Source of the DNA: Kibdelosporangium sp. MJ126-NF4
GTDB lineage: Bacteria; Actinomycetota; Actinomycetes; Mycobacteriales; Pseudonocardiaceae
Direction of reading: 5' to 3'
DNA: 64,000 nt
Assembly: GCF_000826545.1 (NCBI RefSeq)
Contig: NZ_CDME01000016.1
Location: forward strand, 310,001-374,000
Shown: piece after piece, positions 41,897 to 49,172 of the stretch
Layout of the letters: each line of letters opens with the position of its first letter
How positions within the stretch are numbered: position 1 is the stretch's first letter
Translations under genes and position numbers: made by a program
Notes under the pieces: model-generated
Told to the model about the DNA's origin: nothing
What the model saw: the letters and a program-made list of their open reading frames with translations, nothing else
Database searches by the model: none

Positions 41897-42322
41897 TCAG
41901 GCCCCCTGCTCGCCGTGCTTGCCGGGGGCTGCGGCACCGCTGTACTCGCCGAGGCCGGAGACCAGCTGGGTGATGTCGGGCATGGAGTCGTAGCGACGCT
42001 TGTGCAGTTCGGCGATCTTCGCGCCGATCTCGGGATCGGGATCGTCGGTGATGTCGAACGACATGAACTTGTCCACAAGGGGCAGCCCAACCCGATCGGT
42101 GTTGAGGTGCGCAGGGTGGATGAGGTACTCCCAGTAGCCGGCGAGATCCTCGATGACGAACGTGGCGCCCCACTCGTACTCGCCACCGTGGTCACGGCCG
42201 ACCACGAAAGACTTCACGGACGGGATGACCCGGCCCTGGTTGCGCAGGCTCTCCAACGCGACCTCGATCTGGTCGGCGGGAGCGTCCGGCCTGATGGTGA
42301 AGCGATTGCCGTGGTAGATCAT
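41897..42322 (-). CDS. Dabb (stress-responsive alpha/beta barrel) domain protein
   Basis: Protein of 141 residues with the dimeric alpha/beta-barrel Dabb pattern: MIYHGNRFTIRPDAPADQIE, then VKSFVVGRDHGGEYEWGATF and LAGYWEYLIHPAHLN. The domain occurs in olivetolic-acid cyclase, stress proteins and small-molecule cyclases. ATG 42322 overlaps the MFS stop by 4 bp (ATGA), so both are one transcript and likely act on one compound. Confidence 0.85.
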   Translation of the reverse strand: MIYHGNRFTIRPDAPADQIEVALESLRNQGRVIPSVKSFVVGRDHGGEYEWGATFVIEDLAGYWEYLIHPAHLNTDRVGLPLVDKFMSFDITDDPDPEIGAKIAELHKRRYDSMPDITQLVSGLGEYSGAAAPGKHGEQGA

Positions 42323-43491
42323 CGACTTTTCCTTTCGGTGTAAAAGAAAGCACCGGCAGCGGCGACAGCGAGCGCCACACCGCTCCAGGCGAAGGCACCA
42401 TCGATGCCGATGGCCCTGACAAGAGGTTGAACAGCAAGCGGAGAGAGGAACTGGCCAAGAAATATGCCAGCGACAAGCCCGGAGAGAACCCGAGCACGCC
42501 GGCCAGGCCCAGCCAGGTCAGCCAGCCGAAGATTGAGGTTGGGAACAACAATGCCGACTCCCACCCCACCGACAAGCAAGCCAACGACAACGAGCACAAC
42601 GGACGGAGCAACACCGATGAGCAACCAGCCGACACCAAGCAACCCGGTACTGACGGCGGTGATCATGCTCGGCCCCAGCCGCTTGCGTACGACCGGGAAG
42701 GCAAGCGCGCCAACGATCCCAGTCACCGTGCTACCAGCGACCACCACCCCGGTCAGCGCGGGACCAATACCGAACTCGGCAAGAAGAAAAGGAAGCTGCG
42801 TCGGCGCCATGTAGAACGCGAGCGTCGCGACAAGCGCAAGAACGTAAATCCCCAGAACGCCAGCCAGCCGCGGATTCCCACTGTGGCCGGTGACCGGGGC
42901 ACTCGCGGTGCGCGGTTTCTCGGGAAGAGCAAGCAGCGCGAAGGGAAGAACCAGCGCGGAGCAAGCATAGAGCAGGAAAGGTGCCTTCCAGTCCACAGTG
43001 GCAAGAACACCGGCCAATGGCAGGAAGACCACACCACCAAGACTGGCGAAAGCCTGCTGAAGACCAAGAAAAGAAGCCCGACGCGGCCCATCGAACCAAT
43101 CGGTGATCAAGGCACTGACCGAAGTCATGATCCCACCAACAGCAACGCCCAGCAGCGCCCGGGTAACAAGAAGCAACGGAAGGCCGGTAACAAGAAAGCC
43201 CGCCGACCCAGCGACCGCATACAGCACCAAACTGCCGACCAGCAGAGGCCGTCGCCCAAACCGATCGGCGAGCACACCGGACAAAGGAGCACTGACGGCG
43301 ATAGCGAGCGAAGTAATGGTGAGCGCAAGCCGAACAAGGACCTCAGTACCGAAAACCCGACTCATAGCAGGCAAACTGGGAGCAATGACCGCAGCGGCCA
43401 TGATCGTAAGCATGGCCGAAGCCAGCAGCGTCGCCCGAGCAAGCCGCGTAGGCGATGCCAGTGACGAAGTGGAAAGCGGCGCGGTGTTCAC
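42319..43491 (-). CDS. MFS transporter, lower GC than neighbours
   Basis: Twelve-helix major facilitator of 390 residues: PSLPAMSRVFGTEVLVRLAL, then ADRFGRRPLLVGSLVLYAVA (motif A) and GGIMTSVSALITDWFDGPRR. It is a drug-efflux-type (DHA1) carrier. The coding sequence is visibly lower in GC (about 57-63% per 60-base line against 70-75% around it) with frequent A/T in third positions, a sign of recent acquisition. It is coupled to the Dabb gene and divergent from a broken tetR gene. Start ATG 43491. Confidence 0.92.
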   Translation of the reverse strand: MNTAPLSTSSLASPTRLARATLLASAMLTIMAAAVIAPSLPAMSRVFGTEVLVRLALTITSLAIAVSAPLSGVLADRFGRRPLLVGSLVLYAVAGSAGFLVTGLPLLLVTRALLGVAVGGIMTSVSALITDWFDGPRRASFLGLQQAFASLGGVVFLPLAGVLATVDWKAPFLLYACSALVLPFALLALPEKPRTASAPVTGHSGNPRLAGVLGIYVLALVATLAFYMAPTQLPFLLAEFGIGPALTGVVVAGSTVTGIVGALAFPVVRKRLGPSMITAVSTGLLGVGWLLIGVAPSVVLVVVGLLVGGVGVGIVVPNLNLRLADLAGPGRRARVLSGLVAGIFLGQFLSPLAVQPLVRAIGIDGAFAWSGVALAVAAAGAFFYTERKSR

Positions 43492-43562
43492 GCCATCGAG
43501 AATCGCAGCGAAGCCCGAACCCTCGCGTCGGCAATACCTACCTAACGACGATACGTAGGGCG

Positions 43563-43795
43563 GGAGCTCAGTCCTGTCCGCAACGGATTCGCCGCCACCG
43601 GGCTGGACGACAACTCGGCCGCGGCCCGGAGTGACCCGGATGATCCTCTACCGGAACTTCGAGTCCCGTGACGACCTGTGCCGGGCCGCACTGGACCGCG
43701 TGGCACGACGGCTGGCCAAGTTGGATCCCCAACAGGCTGAGGAACGCACCACCACCGCAGTGTCCGCGGTGGTGACTGCCATGGCCGCCGATTGA
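43563..43795 (+). pseudogene. TetR regulator remnant (5'-truncated and frameshifted)
   Basis: Two frames together give a TetR HTH: VRNGFAATGLDDNSAAA in one frame and, one base shifted at about 43620-43630, GVTRMILYRNFESRDDLCRA. Removing one C in GCGGCCCGGAG restores A-A-G-V-T-R-M, the usual TetR sequence across the turn and recognition helix. The protein then stops after about 30 more residues, without the effector domain, and the usual N-terminal helix is missing. It lies divergent from the MFS gene, the standard place for its repressor, and an imperfect inverted repeat CCTAC...GTAGG (about 43536-43559) could be the old operator. Confidence 0.75.
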
Positions 43796-43891
43796 CGCAA
43801 CCAACCGATTGCCATAAAGTGGCAACTGTTCGATTGCCACTCAGGCGGATACGGACGATCGCCTGCCGACCCCAGACTCGGAGAACGAACA

Positions 43892-44272
43892 ATGAGCCCA
43901 CAGTTTCGCGGCGGCCGGAACATCGCCATGAAGCTCCCGAAGGCGCAGTACGAGCAGACCGTAGCCTTCTACCGCGATGTGCTGGGCATGGACGTGATGG
44001 ATGAGTCCGATGTGGACGTAGCGGCCGGCGTGCCGCAGAGCGCGTCGGTGCAGTTCGGCCCGGTGAAACTCTGGTTCGACCGGGTGGACAACTACTCCCG
44101 CGCCGAGTTGTGGCTGGAACTGTTCACCGACGACGTGGACGACGCGACGAGGCACCTGGCCGCGCACTCGGTGGTCCCGCAGGACGAACTGGAATCGCTT
44201 CCCCCGGGCATGACGGCGCATTGGATCACCAACCCGGTGGGTGTGCCGCACATCGTCCGGCTGGCCGACTAG
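43892..44272 (+). CDS. VOC superfamily (glyoxalase/dioxygenase fold) protein
   Basis: Single-domain vicinal-oxygen-chelate protein of 126 residues: YEQTVAFYRDVLGMDVMDES, SVQFGPVKLWFDRVDN, LELFTDDVDDATRHLAAH and NPVGVPHIVRL. The beta-alpha-beta-beta-beta repeats fit VOC, but the usual His/Glu metal ligands are not clearly present. Role may be binding (antibiotic-binding or sugar-lactone type) rather than catalysis. ATG 43892. Its 3' end borders repeat element copy B. Confidence 0.82.
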   Translation: MSPQFRGGRNIAMKLPKAQYEQTVAFYRDVLGMDVMDESDVDVAAGVPQSASVQFGPVKLWFDRVDNYSRAELWLELFTDDVDDATRHLAAHSVVPQDELESLPPGMTAHWITNPVGVPHIVRLAD

Positions 44273-44328
44273 CACGAGAGCCAGAGCAGGGACGAGCAGG
44301 AGCAGGCCAGAGGCCAGAGGCGAGAGCA

Positions 44329-44382
44329 GGGGCAGGGGCAGGGGCAGGGGCAGGGGCAGGGGCAGGGGCAGGGGCAGGGGCA
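44329..44382 (+). repeat. GGGGCA hexanucleotide tandem repeat (9 copies), G-quadruplex-prone
   Basis: Nine exact GGGGCA units at 44329-44382, preceded by degenerate GAGCAG units from about 44285. Runs of four G with 2-nt CA spacers fit the intramolecular G-quadruplex pattern on the plus strand. The array abuts element copy B. In the complementary direction it would encode a Leu-Pro repeat, which is not considered real. Confidence 0.9.
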
Positions 44383-44391
44383 GCATGTAGC

Positions 44392-44965
44392 CAATCCCAA
44401 TCCCCAACCAGGCTGGTGAGTAGAACTGGCTGGTACGTAACCAACACAGGGCAACCAGCGCTGGAACGAAAAGCAGAGGCTGGAAGCCGAACTCCAACGC
44501 AACCAACAGCGCTGAAATGACCAGCAATACTCGTTAAATCCCACACAACGGCGAGTAGCCCACTGGTGAGCAGAGCGTGACTCACCATCCACATCCCAAA
44601 GCGCCAGGTGGGTACGCGCCACCACACCCCAACCTTGGCTGCCTCGCAGCCCTTCCCCTTCTTTGCCTTCTTTGTCGCGGCCTGGCTGCCTCGCGCGCCG
44701 TCACGTGGCCGCCGCGCGCTGGCCTGGGCCTGCCAGGTGCTGACTCCTGCCGACCATGCGGTGCTTGGCGCGCGAGACGTGCCAAAGGCCCGACCCCGTT
44801 GCGCCCCTCACCACACGACACAACAACAGAACTGAGACTGCCAGCCGCTGTGCATGTAGATGGTGAGTCACGCTCCGCCCACCAATGGGCCACCCGCCGT
44901 GCCCAGTTTGAACGGACTACCTCTGATCGCGTCAGCGCTGTTGGTTACGTTGGAACAATGGGTTA
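44392..44965 (-). repeat. Long inverted-repeat non-coding element, copy B
   Basis: Same element as 19905-20440 but in reverse orientation; the 694-bp gap it fills holds no gene. Outer arms CCAACGCAACCAACAGCGCT (44494-44513) and TCAGCGCTGTTGGTTACGTT (44932-44951), inner arms at 44565-44594 and 44854-44883. Conserved interior blocks include CGACACAACAACAGAACTGA (44816-44835), GTTGCGCCCCTCACC (44798-44812) and GCGGTGCTTGGCGCGCGAG (44758-44776). It lies between the converging VOC and FMN-reductase genes. Here both arms are complete, showing an inverted repeat of about 100 bp on each side of a loop of roughly 260 bp. Confidence 0.82.
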
Positions 44966-44966
44966 G

Positions 44967-45632
44967 TCAACTGGCCGATCCGCCCGTTGCGAGCCTCATC
45001 ATGTCCGAGTTCAGATCTACCGACACTTCTGTACCTCCAGCACTGCCGAACTCATGCTGATAGCTGCCCCAAGACTCATCCCTGACCTGCATCGCGAAGC
45101 CGCTTTCCATCAGCAGGACCAGTTCCATCGCCGCCCGCTCTATTCTCTTCGTCAGCGCCGGATCGTTCCAGTCCTCCGGGGCCGCGAACAGCGAGGTCGG
45201 CACAGTCATAGCCCGCATGTAGGCGAACAGCCCACGCATCTGGTCGTCCACGACCAGAGCGTGCCGTGCAGTTCCCGCTGTCGCGGCAAGCACGACCGGC
45301 TTGGCGATCAGCAAATCGTTGTCCAGGATCTGAAAGAAAGAAGTCAACAGCCCGCTCGCACCCGCCTTGTAGACCGGTGTGCTCACAACAATTCCGTCCG
45401 CCTCCCCCAGCGCGGCGATCGCCGTGGTCAGCTTCGGACCGGTCAGCTGGGAAACCAGCGCCGTGGTGACCTCCCCTGCCAGTTCGCGCAGGTCTATCAC
45501 CCGGAGAGTGACTGTCCCGCCACGTTCGCCCGTCAACAGACTGATCCGTTGAGCGACTCGATCAGCCAGCAGCCGGGTAGAAGACGGGTCGCTGGTCCCA
45601 GCCGAGACGACGACCAGCTTGAACGTGTTCAT
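44967..45632 (-). CDS. NADPH-dependent FMN reductase (CE1759-type, LLM partner)
   Basis: Flavodoxin-fold FMN reductase of 221 residues. LVVVSAGTSDPSSTRLLADR is the flavin-phosphate loop, GIVVSTPVYKAGASGLLTSF the isoalloxazine region. It matches the reductase of the two-component LLM_duo pair described from Corynebacterium (CE1758/CE1759), which supplies reduced FMN to a flavin-dependent monooxygenase. ATG 45632 overlaps the MarR stop by 4 bp; the monooxygenase gene is first in the same operon. Together they should form one oxygenase system. Confidence 0.9.
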   Translation of the reverse strand: MNTFKLVVVSAGTSDPSSTRLLADRVAQRISLLTGERGGTVTLRVIDLRELAGEVTTALVSQLTGPKLTTAIAALGEADGIVVSTPVYKAGASGLLTSFFQILDNDLLIAKPVVLAATAGTARHALVVDDQMRGLFAYMRAMTVPTSLFAAPEDWNDPALTKRIERAAMELVLLMESGFAMQVRDESWGSYQHEFGSAGGTEVSVDLNSDMMRLATGGSAS

Positions 45633-46072
45633 GATTCCTCCGCCTGCCCAGCCGCCAGTTTGCGGCAGATGGCTTCCAGTTGTCTCAGTTCCTCGGCGCT
45701 GACCCGAGCGGTAACAGCACGAGCGACCTGCCTCGCATGCACGCGGCCGATGTCCTGCTGCACCTTGCGACCGACGTCCGTGAGGGCCAGACGTACGCCC
45801 CTGCCGTCCTCCGGCGCCGACGACCGCTCGACCAGCCCGCGATCGACGAGCCGGTCCACCATCCTCGACAACGCGGGCTGACTGAGCAGCAGATGCTTGT
45901 GCAGTTCACCGATCCGCAATGGCGCCGGGCACTTCGACAGGGTGTAAAGCACGTCGTACTCACGCATCGACGCTTCCCGCCAGATGTCCTCCGCCGCGAA
46001 CTCCCTCATCAACACCGCGTAGGCCGACATCAGTGTCTCCCACGCGGCGTTGGCTGTCCGACTGGTGTTCAT
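45629..46072 (-). CDS. MarR family regulator inside the LLM operon
   Basis: MarR protein of 147 residues: LYTLSKCPAPLRIGELHKHL, LLSQPALSRMVDRLVDRGLV, then the basic wing APEDGRGVRLALTDVGRKV. It lies between the monooxygenase (1-nt gap) and reductase (4-bp overlap) genes, so it is expressed with them and probably autoregulates the operon, at the ATGCA-rich site about 50 bp upstream of the first gene. An aromatic or phenolic ligand is usual for such regulators; not determinable here. Confidence 0.9.
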   Translation of the reverse strand: MNTSRTANAAWETLMSAYAVLMREFAAEDIWREASMREYDVLYTLSKCPAPLRIGELHKHLLLSQPALSRMVDRLVDRGLVERSSAPEDGRGVRLALTDVGRKVQQDIGRVHARQVARAVTARVSAEELRQLEAICRKLAAGQAEES

Positions 46073-46073
46073 G

Positions 46074-47255
46074 TCACAGCGCCGGGTACGACGCTTCGAG
46101 CTCGCTGTCCTGGTACGGCGAGGAACCAGTGACGTTGTCGCCCCGGTTGGCGTTCGGGCGCGGCTGACGCGGCGGGTTGTCGCCGTACTTGGCCTTCACG
46201 AGACTCTCGTGCGTCGGCGCGTCCGGGACCTCCGGATCACGCTTGGCGGCGAACTCCTTGCGCAGCACCGGCAAGACCTCCGAGCCGAGCAGGTCCAGCT
46301 GGTTGAGCACGGTCTTGAGCGGCAGACCGGCGTTGTCGAGCAGGAACAGCTGACGCTGGTAGTCACCGAAGTGCTCACGGAAGGTCAGCGTCTTGTCGAT
46401 GACCTCCTGCGGGCTGCCCACCGACATCGGCGTCATCTCCATGAAGTCCTCCATGGACGGACCGTGGCCGTAGACCGGGGCCTCGTTGAAGTACGGCCGG
46501 AACTCGTTCTTGGCGTCCTGGGAGTTCTTCGCGAGGTACACGTGGCCGCCGAGACCGACGATCGCCTGCTTGGCCGTGCCGTGGCCGTAGTGGGCGTAGC
46601 GCTGCCGGTAGAAGTTGATCAACCGGATGTAGTGCTCCTTCGGCCAGAAGATGTGGTTGGCGAAGAACCCGTTGCCGTAGAACGCGGCCTGCTCGGCGAT
46701 CTCCGGCGTGCGGATCGAGCCGTGCCACACGAACGGCGGCACGTCGTCGAGCGGACGCGGGGTGGAGGTGAAGCCCTGCAGCGGCGTGCGGAACTTGCCT
46801 TCCCAGTCGACCACGTCCTCCCGCCACAACCGGTGCAGCAGGTTGTAGTTCTCCAGCGCCAGCGGCAGGCCCTGGCGGATGTCCTGGCCGAACCACGGGT
46901 ACACCGGCGCGGTGTTGCCCCGGCCGAGCATCAGGTCCATCCGGCCGTTGGACAGGTGCTGGAGCATCGCGTACTCCTCCGCGACGCGCACCGGGTCGTT
47001 GGTGGTGATCAGCGTCGTGGACGTGGTCACGACCAACCGCTCGGTCAACGCCGCGATGTGGGACAGCAGCGTGGTCGGCGAGGACGAGAAGAACGGCGGG
47101 TTGTGGTGCTCGCCGATGGCGAACACGTCCAGGCCGACCTCCTCGGTCTTCCGGGCGATCTCGACGATGGCCTGGATGCGCTCGGCCTCGCTCGGGGTCT
47201 CGCCGGACACCGGGTCACGCGTGATGTCGCTGACGGAGAACACTCCGAACTGCAT
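46074..47255 (-). CDS. LLM class flavin-dependent monooxygenase (CE1758-type)
   Basis: Luciferase-like TIM-barrel flavoenzyme of 393 residues. MQFGVFSVSDITRDPVSGET, VFAIGEHHNPPFFSSSP, YAMLQHLSNGRMDLMLGRGN and VYPWFGQDIRQGL match the LLM_duo oxygenase, which uses FMNH2 from the co-encoded reductase. The C-terminal about 50 residues (KYGDNPPRQPRPNANRGDNV) form a low-complexity tail. Head of a three-gene operon with MarR and the FMN reductase. Substrate unknown. Start ATG 47255. Confidence 0.92.
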   Translation of the reverse strand: MQFGVFSVSDITRDPVSGETPSEAERIQAIVEIARKTEEVGLDVFAIGEHHNPPFFSSSPTTLLSHIAALTERLVVTTSTTLITTNDPVRVAEEYAMLQHLSNGRMDLMLGRGNTAPVYPWFGQDIRQGLPLALENYNLLHRLWREDVVDWEGKFRTPLQGFTSTPRPLDDVPPFVWHGSIRTPEIAEQAAFYGNGFFANHIFWPKEHYIRLINFYRQRYAHYGHGTAKQAIVGLGGHVYLAKNSQDAKNEFRPYFNEAPVYGHGPSMEDFMEMTPMSVGSPQEVIDKTLTFREHFGDYQRQLFLLDNAGLPLKTVLNQLDLLGSEVLPVLRKEFAAKRDPEVPDAPTHESLVKAKYGDNPPRQPRPNANRGDNVTGSSPYQDSELEASYPAL

Positions 47256-47301
47256 GGCTCCTCCTCAGGTCCTCGCTGCTCCGGGCCTTGCCGTCCAGCG
47301 A

Positions 47302-47324
47302 AGTATATGCATTTGCATGCAGTT
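47302..47324 (-). promoter_or_regulatory. Promoter and ATGCA-rich operator of the LLM operon
   Basis: On the minus strand TATACT (47307-47302) is a good -10, with TGGTTC 17 bp upstream as a weak -35. The spacer is GCATGCAAATGCA-like, with the inverted TGCA repeats characteristic of a MarR site, so the operator overlaps the promoter. Confidence 0.6.
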
Positions 47325-47371
47325 GAACCAGCGTGTCCCCCGGTTGATTCCCCGAGTGACCCAGCTCATGC

Positions 47372-47407
47372 GAATGCCCCGGCGGGGCACCACCCGCCGG
47401 GGCATTC
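47372..47407. terminator. Strong GC hairpin terminator
   Basis: GAATGCCCCGGCGGG-GCACCA-CCCGCCGGGGCATTC: a perfect 15-bp stem with a 6-nt loop and no T-run. It is directly downstream of the small helical protein gene (minus strand) and upstream of the LLM promoter. Confidence 0.85.
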
Positions 47408-47425
47408 CGGCCCTGCTGTCTGGCC

Positions 47426-47656
47426 TTACTTGGCGGCGGCGGCCAGGTCGTTCAGCGCCGCTGCGAGCCGGAAGTACTTGTTGGTGCCGAGGTCACGCAC
47501 GGTCTTGATGCCGAAGGCGGCGTCCAGCTTCTCCGCGTCGCCCTCGCTGACGCCAGCCAGCGCGGCGACCGGCGAGTCCAGCACCTCGGCGACGCTCTTG
47601 TCCTCGTAGGCCTTGTCGAGTTGCTTCGCCAGATCGGCGGAAACAGCCACAGTCAT
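47426..47656 (-). CDS. Small conserved protein with HhH-like segment
   Basis: Protein of 76 residues: MTVAVSADLAKQLDKAYEDK followed by ALAGVSEGDAEKLDAAFGIK and TVRDLGTNKYFRLAAAL. The second half resembles a helix-hairpin-helix of the kind that ends many DNA-binding or scaffold proteins (GVSEGDAEKLDAAFGIKTV). It stands alone, with a strong terminator 19 nt beyond its stop. Upstream ACTGTGGCTG-type context gives no clear Shine-Dalgarno; CATGACTG near the start suggests GGAG in AAGGAGCATG (47663-47654) as the ribosome site. Function unknown. Confidence 0.75.
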   Translation of the reverse strand: MTVAVSADLAKQLDKAYEDKSVAEVLDSPVAALAGVSEGDAEKLDAAFGIKTVRDLGTNKYFRLAAALNDLAAAAK

Positions 47657-47764
47657 GCTCCTTCATCGATGGGGACTGTTCGAGCAGAACGGGGGAACCA
47701 TAGCGTTGGCGTGGACATGGGGAATCCGGTGCCTCTGGCGAGCGTTGTTCGTGCGATCGCGTAC

Positions 47765-49030
47765 CTATGCTCGTCGGTGCAGCGTGGCGGTCATCGTGAT
47801 GGAGCCGGTGCTGACGACCGTGACCTTCAAGGTCTCGCCTTCCCTCGCCAGGTTCACGGTTCCTTCGACCACGCACTTGCCCGCGCTGATGTTCCCGATC
47901 TTCTCGCGCATCTCCACCCGCTGCTCGGCCATCGCCGACAACGTCCATGTCCCGTCGCAGTCGAGTTTCGGCGTCGGGTCGGTCCACGTGGTGCGGTAGT
48001 GCACGGTGTTCCTGTCCTCGGCGAGGCTCACCCGCATGTGGTACGGCGTCACCGCCGGAACTTGGGTGGCCGGTTCACGGGTCTCCCATTCGCCCTCGTA
48101 CCCCGGGGGCAACTGGGACGAGTCGTCGCACACCTTGTCGGTGAAGATGTTCAGGAACCGGTTCGGGTACGGCCCGATCGGGCCGTCGAAGCCCTTCACC
48201 CAGCTCTGCTTGCCCCACCAGCCCCGATAGCCCCACCACGGCTCCTTGTCGACCGGCCGCAGCACCTGCCAGGTGTTCCACGCGGCACCGGCGGAACGCC
48301 GGTCGACGGCGACCGTGGCCGTGGTCGGGTAGGAGGCATGCGATCCCTTCGCCGAATAGATCCGAGGGTGCTCACCGTTCTTGTCCAGTTGCTTGTCGTC
48401 CCACGGCACCACGCACGGTTCGCCACCGTGCTTGAAGAACGTGACACCGGTCGGCCTGTCCCCCGTCAGCCGGACCGCCACCCGCTCCCAGTCGCCTTCG
48501 TGCGCGTTGCCCGGCACCAGGTCGTTGTAGCCGTAGAAGAACCAGTAGACGTACGCGGACCGGCCGTTGTCCTCGTGGTACTCCCAGTACACCGGGGCGC
48601 CCGTGCCCTCGCCCTTGCGAGCCTCGGGTGACGGCTCCAGGTAGAACCCGAAGCGCTGGGGAAACTTGCTCGGGTCGTCGGTGACCGAGTACGTCGGCTC
48701 GTCGGTGAGGGAGCACGCGCCCGAGGTGTACTTGTCCGGGACGTTGCCCATTCTGCGCGGGTCGACGCGGTCGGCCACCCCGGCTTCCTCGCACTGGGCG
48801 TTGGTGGCGAACGACATCGAGGACTTGGTCGCGTACACCGACGCGTCCGCGGGCGGGTAGTCCTCGCCCTCGGCGAGGTGAACCAGGGGCGCGTACCGCT
48901 CGGCCGTCACCGGCTTGGCGTGTTCCGGCGCCGCCGAGGTCCACACCTTGGGATCCTCTTCGCCGTCGTCACAGCCCGCCACCAGAGCGGCGGCCAGCGC
49001 CACCACCGCCAGAACCCGCTTCACTCGCAT
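47765..49030 (-). CDS. Lipoprotein with Vps62/DUF946-like domain
   Basis: Exported lipoprotein of 421 residues. Signal MRVKRVLAVVALAAALVAGC ends in lipobox VAGC. The central domain carries NAHEGDWERVAVRLTG and FFKHGGEPCVVPWDD, then YSAKGSHASYPT, the pattern of Vps62/DUF946 proteins (related by motif HxGDWE to necrosis-inducing NPP1-type folds). The last 100 residues form an Ig-like beta domain (VSLAEDRNTVHYRTTWTDP). ATG at 49030 or GTG at 49024 (better spaced from GGGAG) are both possible. Family function is unknown; a surface or toxin-like role is conceivable. Confidence 0.78.
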   Translation of the reverse strand: MRVKRVLAVVALAAALVAGCDDGEEDPKVWTSAAPEHAKPVTAERYAPLVHLAEGEDYPPADASVYATKSSMSFATNAQCEEAGVADRVDPRRMGNVPDKYTSGACSLTDEPTYSVTDDPSKFPQRFGFYLEPSPEARKGEGTGAPVYWEYHEDNGRSAYVYWFFYGYNDLVPGNAHEGDWERVAVRLTGDRPTGVTFFKHGGEPCVVPWDDKQLDKNGEHPRIYSAKGSHASYPTTATVAVDRRSAGAAWNTWQVLRPVDKEPWWGYRGWWGKQSWVKGFDGPIGPYPNRFLNIFTDKVCDDSSQLPPGYEGEWETREPATQVPAVTPYHMRVSLAEDRNTVHYRTTWTDPTPKLDCDGTWTLSAMAEQRVEMREKIGNISAGKCVVEGTVNLAREGETLKVTVVSTGSITMTATLHRRA

Positions 49031-49172
49031 CTCCCGTCCACTGTCGACCGACGCAGTCAACCCCGCCCATCTTGCGGTTTTCTCCCGCATTCCGCCCGGC
49101 CCGGGTGTCCCGGTTGCACAGCTGACCCACCTCGTGGTGTTCTGCGGGATCCGGCGCGATTAGCCTTTGGTG

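Noticed and set aside
44329..44382. Leu-Pro repeat protein from the GGGGCA array
   Set aside because: Simple-sequence artefact in the reverse strand, no start with ribosome site.
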